Positions 25,863 to 37,306 of a stretch of 64,000 nucleotides of DNA are shown piece by piece. The stretch covers positions 22,209,501 through 22,273,500 of the forward strand of contig CM072336.1 of assembly GCA_036874045.1 (NCBI GenBank), in the 5' to 3' direction. The notes beneath the pieces were generated by a model. It saw only the letters and a list, made by a program, of their open reading frames with translations. It was not told the DNA's origin and made no database searches. A program made the position numbers and the translations under genes. The stretch is from Cymodocea nodosa (lineage: Eukaryota > Streptophyta > Magnoliopsida > Alismatales > Cymodoceaceae). Position 1 is the stretch's first letter. Each line of letters begins with the position of its first letter.

Positions 25863-26093
25863 CTATTCTATAAATATTTGTTGTCGAATGAAGGTTGAAT
25901 CAGCTACTTCTCCTTCCAGTTCCTCCAACGCTTTCTCCTTTCTCTTAAAAGAGCTGGTAACTCGTAAATAACATTCTATTTCATATATATATTGCGCATC
26001 CATAAAGTGAATAAATCTCGTTGCAAGAACGTGTCTTGCAACGTGCATCGTGGTTCTTGTTTTAATGGGTATGTGTACCACTACTAATTTCAA
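25863..26093 (-). other. Short open frame upstream of the displaced gag half
   Basis: A 76-codon minus-strand frame with no recognised domain. It may be leader sequence carried with the gag half, or chance. Confidence 0.25.
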
Positions 26094-26154
26094 ATTTTGG
26101 TAACCGCTAAACTGACGAAGTTTCGTTTTTGGTTAAAAGAATAACCGTTCTGCT

Positions 26155-26340
26155 TAATCCACGAACTAACCTCGTTGAGTTACAAATTACTCAACAGAAC
26201 ATAGTCGGTTATTGTTGCAACTCAACGGATTAACTTCGTTGAGTTACAGATAACTCAACGGAGTGACCTTATATTATATTACTGACCTCGTGGAGTTACG
26301 GTTAACTCAACGGAATTACTTCGTTGAGTTAACACTTGGC
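26155..26340. repeat. Hairpin-motif cluster between ORF-X and displaced gag
   Basis: Several imperfect palindromes with CGTTGAGTTA and TAACTCAACG arms separated by 3-6 bases, for example at 26172-26196, 26230-26261 and 26286-26313. The same motif occurs in all three LTRs and in the linker at 29.2-29.4 kb. Confidence 0.85.
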
Positions 26341-26818
26341 AACTTCTAAGTTTCACTCTCGTAAGTTTTCTATTTTGTTTTTTTTTTTTTTTTTTCTTTG
26401 TCATTCTGCTAACTGTAATAAAGTTAAATCTATGTCATTAATGCCTCATTTTGATTAAAATACATTTAAATCTAAACATTATATAAAGATTTAAATTACA
26501 GGTCATTTTATGTTATGCAGAATTTACATTTTACCTTATAACATGCAAAAAATTTTAAGCAGTTATCTTGTCATTCAGCAAATTGTAAATCTGTTACATA
26601 TTCATAAAGTTCCACAACTTACATAATATTCAATAAATTCTATTCATTTCACATTCAAATAAGTATGAAAATTGCATCTGAAAAATTATATTCATTAATA
26701 TGAATCAATTACATTACAAGTACATTATACAATTTCATACAATTTTACACAAGTAGACGAACAATACAATTTAATCTCTATGCCTAAGTTCATCTACTTC
26801 CTTTTGGAGTTTTTCTAA

Positions 26819-29020
26819 TTACTGCTCTAATTGATTTATCTTCTCTACTGCTCCTGCAATTTCTCCAGAAGGTACAGCTAATTCTGCAACTACAAAATTT
26901 CTGTATTTTTTCACTGAAATGGTTCTAGATCTTATCCTTTTTGATGTCCATTTAGTGAAATCAATACTATCCACCATCAACAGTGGAATCAAATCTCCAT
27001 AAAATAATTTCTTCTTTACTGTTTTCAGCTTGGACATAAAAACTGCAGACCAATTTATTTGGATCTTATTTACAACTGCATACGTGACCCATTTGACAAA
27101 TTGACTTAATTCTATGTCGTGGCCCTATCGTTGATAGACATTCTTAATCAGAATGTTAGCTACCATGTGTGCTTTACCATTTAAATGCTTCAATCTGTTT
27201 AATAATGGCACACCAAGATTGATAGCTAAATAATCTTTAATTTGCTGCTCAGTCCATTCAACTGCAGTTGTATCCTCCAAAATTTTTGTTCCTTCATTCT
27301 TTAAACCAAATATGTTGTGGAGAAGCTCTGGTGTTATCTGTACATCAGCTTCCTCCACGTTTGAAATTAATTCTCCTTCTCCTTCTGTTAAATTTACATA
27401 GAAATAGGGCACTAAATTCTCATATACTACATGCCCTCTATCTTGAGATATAAATTGCAGTAGACCTTGGAATTCAAATAGATCTTTGATTTCTTCAATT
27501 ACATCCCAATTTATTGGTCTACTGTAAATAATATTGTAACCCCTTATTTCTTGGTATTTGATATAAGCTTCCTGACTACAAAAATGTACTTCATTCAAAA
27601 TTGTTGTTTCAGTCAGGTCAGGAAGGTGACTTTGTTGCTCTAGAGGGGTTTGCTCTTGCTCTTCCTCTAGCATAGGCTGCATTTGGACATTCTCTTCAGA
27701 TTCCTGAATTTTTGCTTTTGCTTCTGTCTGTGGTTGTGAGCTGGCACAACTCTCCACTCTGTCTTGAATTCTTTCCATAATTTGCTGAAGAGTTTCTTGC
27801 TCTTCAGTGGAATCTGTGAAAATATTTTTGTCCAAATGGCTTCTTTCAGCCTCTTCATTTTCTACTCTTTCTTCTTTCTCCTAACTACCAATCTGTTCTA
27901 TTACTGTTCTTTCTGATTCTGTAACAGATTGGGATGGAGTCACGAGCAATTCAGTTTCTGCCCTAATTTCTGTTTCTTCTTGTACAGGCTGCAAACTAAT
28001 TTCAGCCTGATTTTTTTCTTTTCTTTGCTCCTCTTGCTCCTCCTCAAATTCGGATAGCAGGTTAATAAAAATCTGCTCCACAGGCCCTGTAAAAATTAGT
28101 ACTTCAAATTTAATTTCTTCATAATCAGACACTTTTTCTTTTTCTTTCTTTTTTCTGATTAGTTGTGCCTGTTCTTCCTCTTCATCTTCTGAAATTAAAT
28201 CTACAAAAATAGGCTCTGCAAGCTTTCGAACCATAGGTACTGGCTCTTCCTGTTTAATTCTTCCAATAATTGCTGGTCTCGAAGGACCAGCTTCAGCTTC
28301 TTTTGCAGCATCTCTAACAGTAGTTCTGGCAGTAGCTTCTTGATGCTGTTCCACTTTAATTTTATATTGGGCTTTCAACTTTTCTGCAGCCCTCTTTTTG
28401 TACAGTGCATCAAACACCAGATGTGCTTTAGCCACTGCCAAATCTTCTGATTCTCCTTGGTTTTTTCCAACTTGAACTAGTTTTGCAAATTCTCTTATTT
28501 CTTCTTCAGTCGAAGGACCCATCATTTTTGCTCGTGTCAATGGCTTAATTGGTGGAACTGAAGGTCCAGACTACTACTCCTCAGGAACAAGTCTTTCAGC
28601 AGTTGGTTCCTCCCGTTCTTCAGTTGCCTCTTCATTTGCTTTCCTTTCTTGCTCCCAGATCACCTGTTTAGCTTGTCTATAGATTCGTCTTTTGAACTAG
28701 AGTCGGGACTTACGCTGGATTAATTCTAGGGCAACTTCATTACTTGGCCTTATTTGTCTTTCCTTCCTTAAAGCTATTTCTATTGCTATTCTGATTCGTG
28801 TTTCCATTATTTGAGGTATTCGTATATCCATATCTACTAAATCTCTTCTAAACTTGAAAAGTTCTGATTCTACCTTCTGTAGCTCTTTCTCTCTTGTCAT
28901 ATTTTTGATCTTCTGCCGCGTGTGCCACTCTTCTGATTTCTTCAGAAATTCTAATGTATCAACAACATCTTCAGAGAACTCAGGCGTCATCTTCATCATC
29001 GTGGAGTTACACAACAGCAC
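26819..29020 (-). pseudogene. ORF-X: extra 3' open frame of the Athila-like element, three in-frame stops
   Basis: One minus-strand frame runs 29020 to 26819, about 733 codons, cut by stops at 28697, 27881 and 27125; the pieces stay in register. The N-terminal part is charged and coiled-coil-like (MTREKELQKVESEL, RIAIEIALRKERQI). The middle is very acidic and rich in E and Q. The 27835-27125 part is globular and contains HFCSQEAYIKYQEIRGY, FEFQGLLQFIS, LVPYFYVNLTEGEGE and ITPELLHNIFGLKNEG, resembling the 'putative plant transposon protein' domain found 3' of integrase in Athila-like elements. Function is unknown; there is no envelope-like signal or membrane segment. Confidence 0.7.
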
Positions 29021-29200
29021 GTAATCGCTCTGATTTCTACTGTTCTAGATTCTAAATGATTTGTCGGATAATGCCCCCAAAACCCTAGGTTTTAGTTTAA
29101 ATAAGCACTAAGTTTAGGCAGGTAATCGGGTCATTTCCCGAACCAACTATTACCATTTTATTCGCGGTCTTAGCTACAGTACTCCGTTGTGTTACAGGTA

Positions 29201-29480
29201 ACTCAAGACTTAACGGAGTAAGCTCGTTGAGTTAAGCGTAACTCAACGGACTCCCCGTACAAGCAAATATAATAATAATAATAATATTATAGAGAATAGT
29301 TTTTCTGTTTTTTTTTTTACAGGCTTAACCTCGTTGACTAACTCAAGACTTAACGAAGTAAGCTCGTTGAGTTAAGCGTAACTCAACGGACTCCCCGTAC
29401 AAGCAAATATAATAATAATAATATTACAGAGAATAGTTTTTCTGTTTTTTTTTACAGGCTTAACCGATACTATGCTTCGG
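29201..29480. repeat. 140-base tandem duplication with hairpin motif
   Basis: ACTCAAGACTTAACG at 29201 recurs at 29341; both units hold a GTTGAGTTA/TAACTCAAC hairpin, then CCCCGTACAAGC, an (AAT)n stretch and GAATAGTTTTTCTG. The two copies differ by few bases, so the duplication is young relative to the element. Confidence 0.9.
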
Positions 29481-29745
29481 TCAGACCTAAATATTTTTTT
29501 ATTTTTTTTATTTTTTTTATCTTTCTTTCGGTTGAACCGATACTATGTTTCGATAAAACACAAATTTTTTTCTGAAAATTAATATACGATTTTTTTTTCC
29601 GGTTTAACCGATACTATGCTTCGGTAAAACCAATATTTTTTTAATGTTCCAATTATACCGATGCTATGCCTCAGTCAAACCTAAATATTTTTTAATTTTC
29701 CAGCCATACCGATGGATCCAGTCGGTTGAACTGCAACTATTTTTA
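29455..29745. repeat. Array of ACCGATACTATGC hairpins
   Basis: Five diverged units spaced about 60-75 bases, each around ACCGATACTATGCTTCGGT with AC-rich or T-rich spacers. Each can fold (ACCGA with TCGGT). It lies between integrase and ORF-X. Confidence 0.8.
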
Positions 29746-29762
29746 TAAAAACTGATTTCTTA

Positions 29763-32562
29763 CTAAGTAAAACTCGAGTAGTCCTCTACTCTGATTTCTT
29801 CTATAATTCCAAAGGAGCTTTTTGGTGTTTTTAGAATAGGTTTAAGTCTTTGTCCATTTACTTTAAATATATTCTGATTTTTAGGATTTTCAATTTCAAT
29901 AGCTCCATAAGGATAAACATTTCGAACTATGTAAGGTCCTACCCATCTAGATCTTAATTTTCCTTGATGGTTATGGAGTCTAGCCATATAAAGATATACT
30001 TCTTGTCCTATTTCAAAGTTTTTAAGAATAATTTTTCTATCATGCCAGAATTTCATTTTCTCTTTTTCTCTTACAATCTTTGAATAAACTTCATTTTTAA
30101 ATTCTTCTAATTCAATTAGTTGCATTTTCCTATTTTCAACAGCTTGATTTAAATTAGTGTTCAGAGTTTTTAATGCCCAATAAGCTTTATGTTCTATTTC
30201 AGCAGGTAAATGATAACTTTTTCCATATACTAGCCTAAAAGGTGACATACCTAAGCTCGTTTTATAAGCAGTTCTATAAGCCCAAAGTGCATCAATCAAT
30301 CTATTAGCCCAATCTGTTCTAGTAGGATTTACTACTTTTTCCAAGATTAATTTAATTTGTTTGTTTGCACTTTCTACTTGTCCACTTGTGTTCGGATGAT
30401 ATGATGTTGCAATTTTGTGGTTTACTCCATATTTCTTCATTAAGGCTTCAAAACTTCTATTATAGAAATGAGTTCCTCTATCACTGATAATAGCTTTAGG
30501 TATTCCAAATCTGGCAAATATATTTGTTCTTATAAATTGTATTACCACTTTGTTATCGTTAGTTTTTGTAGGAATAGCTTTTATCCATTTAGATACATAA
30601 TCCACTCCTAACAATATGTAATTAAATTGATTAGATATAGGAAATGGACCCAAAAAATCTACTCCCCACACATCAAAGATTTCAACCTCAACAATAGGAT
30701 TAAGAGGCATCATATTCCTCTTTGATATTCTTCCTATTTGTTGACATCTTAAACAACTTAAGCAATATTTATGAGCATCTTTGAATAGTGTTGGCCAATA
30801 AAACCCACATTACAGAATTTTTGCAGTAGTTTTCCCTGAACCAAAATGTCATCCACAAGCTTGGTCATGATAGAAAGACAATATGCTCGAATATTCAGTT
30901 TTTGGAACACACCTCCTTAAAACCAGATCAGGACATTTCTTAAATAAGTAAGGGTCTTCCCAATAGTAATATTTTACTCTTGAGAAAAATAATTTCTTAT
31001 CTTGTCTATTCAAATCCTTAGGTGTTAAACCAGTAACTAAGTAATTAACTATATCTGCATACCAAGACATTGTGTTGATGGTCATTAATTGTTCATCAGG
31101 AAAATTATCCTTAATTTCAATATTTGATTTTTCTATTTGTAATCTTGATAAATGATCTGCTACTACATTCTCACAACCTTTTTTATCTTTAATTTCTAGA
31201 TCGAATTCTTGCAATAATAATATCCATCGGATCAATCTAGGTTTAGTTTCTTTTTTCTTTATTAGATGTTTTAGAGCTGAATGATTCGTGTATACTATTA
31301 CTTTAGCTCCAATCAAATATGATCTAAACTTTTCTAAAGCAAACACAACAGCTAATAATTCTTTTTCAGTAGTTGTGTAATTAACTTGAGCATCATTTAA
31401 GGTTTTGCTTGCATAATGAATCACTCTAGGAGATTTTTCTATTTTCTGTCCTAACACTGCTCCTACAGCAAAATCAGAAGCATCGCACATTAATTCGAAT
31501 GGATGGTTCCAATTAGGTGCTTGAATTATAGGAGTTGAAATTAAGCTAGTCTTAAGTCTAAAAAATGCTTCCTTGCAATTTTTATTAAAGTTAAATGGAA
31601 CATCTTTTAATAGATTAGTTAAAGGTCTAGCTATCTTGCTAAAGTCTTTAATAAATCTTCTATAAAAACCAGCATGTCCTAGAAATGATTTAATATCTTT
31701 TACTGATTTAGGTTCTGGTAGATTAGAAATTACTTCTATTTTAGCTTTATCTGCTTCCAACCCTTTTTTAGAAACAACATGCCCTAAGACTATTCCTTGT
31801 TTAACCATGAAGTGACATTTTTCCCAATTTAAAACCAGATTTTTTTCCACACAGCGTTTTAATATTTGGTCTAAATTACTTAAACACACTTCATATGAGT
31901 TGCCATATACAGTAAAATCATCCATAAATATTTCTAAAAATTCATCAGTCATTCCAGTAAATATGCCTTGCACACACCTTTGAAAGGTAGCTGGTGCATT
32001 GCATAATCCGAATGGCATTCTTTTAAAAGCATAAGTTCCATTAGGACAGGTGAAAGTTGTTTTCTCTTGATCCTCTAATGCTACTAAAATTTGATTACCC
32101 TGAATACCCGTCTAGGAAACAAAAATATTCTTGCCCTACTAATCTTTCCAACATTTGATCTATAAAAGGTAAGGAAAAATGATCTTTCCTAGTCACAGCA
32201 TTCAACTTTCTATAGTCTATACATACTCTCCAACCTGATTGAATTCTAGTAGGTATCAAGTCTTGACTTTCATTCCTAATAACTGTTAATCCTGATTTCT
32301 TGGGAACTACATGGATTGGACTAACCCACGAACTATCAGAAATCGGATATATTATATCATTATCTAACCATTTAACTATTTCCTTCCTGACTACTTCCTT
32401 AAGGTTTAGATTTAATCTCCCCTCAGGAATTCTAACAGGTTTAGCATTCTCTTCTAAATATATGTGGTGACAGCATAAAGTTGAACTTAACCCTTTTATA
32501 TTAGTCGTAGTCCATCTTATTGCTTCTTTATAACTTTTTATTACCTTTTTTAATTTAGCTAT
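29763..32562 (-). pseudogene. Athila-like RT, RNase H and integrase
   Basis: Minus strand. RT: GWRVCIDYRKLNAVTRKDHF near 32.2 kb, [25 protein letters not shown] active site and [11 protein letters not shown]. RNase [33 protein letters not shown] and [19 protein letters not shown]. Integrase: zinc-finger part [13 protein letters not shown], then [43 protein letters not shown] and a C-terminal part around [19 protein letters not shown] stop at 30849 separates RNase H from integrase in the same frame, and a frameshift near 32.1 kb, after LDGYSG, separates the RT N-terminus from the rest. It is therefore not functional. Confidence 0.93.
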
Positions 32563-34536
32563 TTAATCTTCTTTCAAATCTGAAGCAATAATGATTGGAC
32601 AGGTCCGTTTATCTTCCAGAAATATATAGGTTAATTCAGGAGGTAAAGGTTTTAATTCTAAATGCTGCCCATCAGAAGCTAGAGCTCCTAATTGAACATC
32701 ATCATTTTTTAAATTAATTTCTTCCTGATCTCCTTCTATATTTATGCTTTCACTTTCTTCTAAAGTTTCAAAATTGATTTGCCTATTTAATTCTTCTTGA
32801 ATCACATCATCTAACATATCTCCTTCATCCTCTAAAAAGTCTATGGTATGTAAGGACATTTCTAACTCCTCAAACCTTTCTGGTTTAAAAATATTTAATT
32901 GAGTATCCTCGTTACCATATGCTAACTTCATTACTCCAGTTTTACAATTTATAATAGCCCCTGATGTTGCTAAAAATGGCCTTCCCAAAATTAAAGATGT
33001 ATCACTATTTTTATGCTTAATTTGTTGGGAATCCAAAATTACAATATCAATAGGATATATAAAATTCTTGATTTTAATTAAGACATCCTCTATTTTTCCT
33101 CTAGGGTATCTTATACTTCTATCAGCCAATTGAATAACCGTACTAGTAGGAGTTAAGCCTTCTAATCCTAAGGATGCAAATATATCACTTGACATAACAT
33201 TTATACCTGCACCTAAGTCTATTAAGGTTCTTTCTAGAATGGTATTTCCTATGGTGCATGATATAACATGGATTCCAGGATCAGATAACTTTTTAGGAAT
33301 TTGTGGCAGAAATAGGTAACTACTTTGCTCAGCTAAAAAGACATTTCTAAGAACTTTTCGCTCTCTTTTCTTAGTACACCAATCCTTCAGAAATTTAGCA
33401 CAAGGTGGCATATTCTGCAATATATCTAACAAAGGAATGTTAACTTGTACTTTTTCAAAAATTTCTCTTATTTTTTCTTGTTTTTCAGGAATTGTTTGTT
33501 GTAATCTTTCAGGATAGGGTGCTAAAGATTTTGATTTCAAAGACTCTTTTTCTTTTAGTTGATTTGTTTGATCATTTTTAGCTTCAATTGCATATTCAGA
33601 TTGTTCTTCAGAGATTTCTAGATTTTCAGCTATTACATTTTCATTATCATTTTGATTTTTACTCTTGTCCACCTTCATATCATTTTCATTTTGAGTTCTT
33701 GGTGGTATATCAGTTCCAGATCTTAATGTTACACATACATCTTCTAGATTTTCGTTACTTTCATGATGTTTTTGTATATCATTTTCGTAATTATGATCTT
33801 CAATTGTTTTTAGTTTTAAAGTGCATTCTTTAAATTCTCTTACATTTGTGTTTTTTGTTTGTTGTATATTTTGCAAGTTGTGCAGGTTTATAACATTATA
33901 ATTTTCATTGTCCTATTGTAAAACTTGTATTTTCATTGCATTTTTGTCTAATGCTTTTAATTTTGTTTCCAGATCATCTAATTTCATTGCATTCAATTTT
34001 TGATCAATTTTCTTTATGGCTTTTTCAGTTTCGTAAATTATATCCTGTTTAGGTTTTGAATATGCCTCCTTATAGTTTAATTGGTTGACTTCTTGTTGTT
34101 GACACACAAAGTATTCCAGTTTGTCCAGATTTTGCTCTATACTATGCTCTAGTCTGTCATAGTTATCTCATACTTCAGTGTCTCTCATCATATTATACAT
34201 TCTATACTTACCATCAGTTGGGTAAACTATAGGATTCTCATACTCGGCTCTATTATATTGAAGATAATTCATTTGTTGTTCATGGGATCTATCAATCTGT
34301 AAATGTCTCAATTTCAAACAATTAGAAATGTCGTGTCCTTCAGAATTGCAGAATTCACATATGCTAATTAAAGGTTTCAGAAATCTTTGAGCATAAGCAT
34401 ATGCCATATTCTCAATTACAGAAGAAAACATGCAACTCTGACTATTAAAATGAAACAGCTCTAACAGTTGCTTATATCTTTTCAATTCAATTCCTCGGCA
34501 ACGGCGCCATAAAACTTGTTCGTGTTTTCCCAGCAC
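32563..34536 (-). pseudogene. Athila-like gag zinc-knuckle half and aspartic protease
   Basis: One minus-strand frame runs 34536 to 32563 with stops at 34168 and 33913. It starts almost at the primer-binding site without a capsid region. It shows a CEFCNSEGHDISNC zinc knuckle (CX2CX4HX4C), a coiled-coil-like linker (KLDDLETKLKAL-type repeats), VCVTLRSG, PYPERLQQ, then FEKVQVNIPLLDIL, MPPCAKFLKD and the protease LIDLGAGINVM with ILGRPFLATSGAIIN. The usual Athila gag N-terminus is missing here and is found at 25073-25819. Confidence 0.9.
34493..34509 (-). other. Primer-binding site (tRNA-Asp type)
   Basis: The minus strand reads TGGCGCCGTTGCCGAGG, seven bases after the LTR end. TGGCGCCGTTGCC is the tRNA-Asp complement used by Athila-like plant elements. 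Confidence 0.9.
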
Positions 34537-36368
34537 TACACTAGAAAAACTTGGATTTGTTACTTCTATTTTTACTTAGTTAATTTATCTTTATGCCTAT
34601 TCTTTCTTTTAGAAGTAAACAAACAACCTTTAATACAATTTAGATATTAATTCCAATTTGTACTTTAACTGCAAGTCTACAGTGTCTATTGTATCAGTGT
34701 GCAAGTACAGGTCGATCCCACAGGGAATTGCTGACGAATTTAAGAAATGTTTGATTGTGAACAATTCAAATTTATATTCAATAAGCACTCCGTTGAGTTA
34801 CAGTTAACTCAACGGACTAAGTTCGTTGAGTTATGGATAACTTAATGGACTATACTCGTGGACTCAAGTTAACTCCACGAGCCTGTCTCTTCTTTATAAT
34901 ACTGCTAATTACAGAGGAATTCGACCAACCATTGGGCGATTCCACAGATTGTAAATAACATCAATTAAGCTTTTTAATGCTAGTTAACATTGGATTTATC
35001 ATTATGCAATACTAACATTCAGATGATTCAAACAGTATCCATTAAAATCTTTAAGTTGTTTTGTACGAACCAATTTCAGTAAACTGTAAAATTAAAACTA
35101 ACATAAAACAATCATAAAATTGATACAGATAACATTAATCACGATACAACACCAACAATACAACACTCAAATACAACATACAAACAAAGATAAATTGTTT
35201 TTGGTATTTTTGTTTTGATGTGATGGGCGAAAGGTGAAATGTAAAGTAATTTCACTTGACAGTAAATACTTCCGACACTACTTGCAACGCGATTACACCA
35301 CTAAAAATTGAACCACTTACAATTCTGTCTCCTCTCCCTATAGAATCGCGAGTCCAGAATTGCAAGATGATCTCCCCTTCAGCATACAGGCATCAACCCG
35401 AAGTCAATGCTAAAAGCTTTACGATCTCCTGAAATATGAGTCGGCGCTTGGTGAAAATGTCTTCCCTTCCCGCGACGCAATTACTCCTCACAGTGGTTGT
35501 CAGGCACTGTGTTTGGCTCGGAATCGACTCGACATCAAACAAGTATCCTCACAAACCTCCGATGATTGGTGATTATGGTGGTGATACGATGGTTGGTGTG
35601 ATACTTCGGAGAATCGCTGATATTGTCTGCAGAAAGCTCGGTGCTCCTCCTTTGTATACATTGGTCGTCCATCGATCACACTTTCTTCTTTTTCTTCTTT
35701 TCTTTTATATTTCTTCAGTGGTAACTGTTTCTGCTTGAATGGTCGGTTGGATTTCCTTCCTTCAAATCAACGGCGATGATTTCTTTCTCCCTGCGCAATT
35801 GAATTCCTGCATGATACGTGCAAACGTGGTTTTTCCTTCCAACTGTCTGTTCCTGCAACCGCTACAGTGGCATATTAGAAAATATTTAGTCCGTGGAGTT
35901 ACAGATAACTCAACGGACTTCCTTCATTGATTTAACTATAAAACACGTGCAAAAATAACAACTTAAGTTTATAACGCTAACCTAACGCATTGCCTTAGTG
36001 TATTTTCATGTAACTCAACGCGTGCAGTTATACTAACTTAACGAGTTATAACGTAAGTAAATCTACCAGCTCTCAACACGTGTCAGCAGCAGTTTAAACA
36101 TAAAATAACATTCTGGAGAGTTACAGGTATAACTATCCGATGCTGAGATGCATTTTCGGATACTTAAGAATTTCACAACCTGCAATTTACCGACAGTTCA
36201 TAAATGTGCTAAATTAACATTAATTCCCCAAAATTAGGCAGATTCTTCAATTAAAGCATATAACAGTGCAATTATAACATAATAGCTTAATTCTCATATG
36301 ATAAGCTAAATATTATGCAATTAACTATCATTTAATCGTTAATAATATGCACTTTTTCATTCTAAACA
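34517..36368 (-). repeat. 5' LTR of the Athila-like element
   Basis: 1852 bases, TG...CA. It is very close to the 3' LTR with scattered substitutions and one extra unit of about 33 bases with a hairpin half (CGTTGAGTTA) after 34818. Confidence 0.93.
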
Positions 36369-36373
36369 ATAGG

Positions 36374-37306
36374 TTAACCACATGAATACTTTCTTTCTAT
36401 TTATTGCTATACATCATCTAATAGTTATATGTCTTTGAAATCAAAATTATCTATCTAGCCTAATTGAAAAACAAAATAATAATGGAAGAGAGGAATTAGA
36501 TGGTTGATTTTTAACATTCAAAATCGCTAAAGGAAGCTGAAATGGATTACCTTCCTCTAGAAGATCGAAATATCACAAAGTTTTCTTGTGCGATTGCGAG
36601 GGTGGCCTTCTTGTGAAGAGAGCGAGGTTGACCTTCCTATGCAAAAAAGCGACGATGTAGATGATTAGTTTGTGCTCATTTATGTTACTATTCATGCATT
36701 TTAGAGCTTGAAATGTCAAATAATATGATTTTTAAAGGAGTTTACATGATTATCATGAATCTACATGCATGTATGGAATTAATGTTTAGAAATCAAGAAC
36801 TGCATGAATTAATATATTAATTGTGAACCTTAAAGTTGAAAGCAAATGATAACCTACTATATGCCCTATTTTATTTATGTTTTCTTTTACTTTAATGGTA
36901 TTTTGTGAGCTTGTATTGTGTAGGGGTGTATTTGCAGGATTTCCCAAGGAAAGCATTTTTCAACAACTTGTAGGACCATTTGGCAAATTCACCCAAGTAT
37001 AAAAGCAACACTTAGCATTTTCTATGGGATCTTCTCCATTTTGGTCGAAGCTCCACTCTAGTCATTAGGGCATCTGTGTTCAACCAGGCATCCACACATT
37101 CACTCCCTCTTTCAGTGTTGGTTAGCGTGCACATGGAGGAGGTTTGCATCCATGAGTGGTTATTGTTGACCAAAAGCTCGTTGCTAGTTAGCTTTTTCGA
37201 AAGTAATAGGCTATTTAGAAGACTCAGTATTGAAAGCAGTATCAATCGATCTATTGAAACCTCTAAACAAACTAGTCTTTTGGTTTCCAATGAAGAAATT
37301 ATTCCT
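36374..37306. other. Unresolved DNA between the Athila-like element and the Copia gag
   Basis: By position this should contain the missing right part of the Harbinger transposon and perhaps Copia integrase, but no transposase or integrase motif was recognised. 36530-36670 is GC-richer. A 92-codon minus frame at 37012-37290 has no known domain. Confidence 0.4.

Larger units (their letters stand above)
21838..36368 (-). mobile_element. Athila-like Ty3/gypsy LTR retrotransposon with split gag (14.5 kb)
   Basis: Coding strand is minus. LTRs are 34517-36368 (5') and 21838-23658 (3'), both TG...CA. The primer-binding site is 34493-34509 and the polypurine tract 23659-23671. Flanks ATGGG and ATAGG may be a target duplication with one mismatch. 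Order along the minus strand: LTR, PBS, gag zinc-knuckle half, protease, RT, RNase H, integrase, hairpin-rich linker, ORF-X of 2.2 kb, linker, gag capsid half, purine-rich motif, about 1.3 kb non-coding, LTR. Several stops and one frameshift make it inactive. The tRNA-Asp type PBS, long LTRs and extra 3' ORF point to the Athila lineage. Confidence 0.9.

Noticed and set aside
26155-29480. CRISPR-like or satellite array from the repeated GTTGAGTTA units
   Set aside because: Units are irregularly spaced, occur in LTRs of a plant retroelement and have no unique spacers or cas genes; they are hairpin repeats of the element.
33588-33833. 81-codon plus-strand frame rich in H, F and Y
   Set aside because: Antisense shadow of the low-complexity gag linker.
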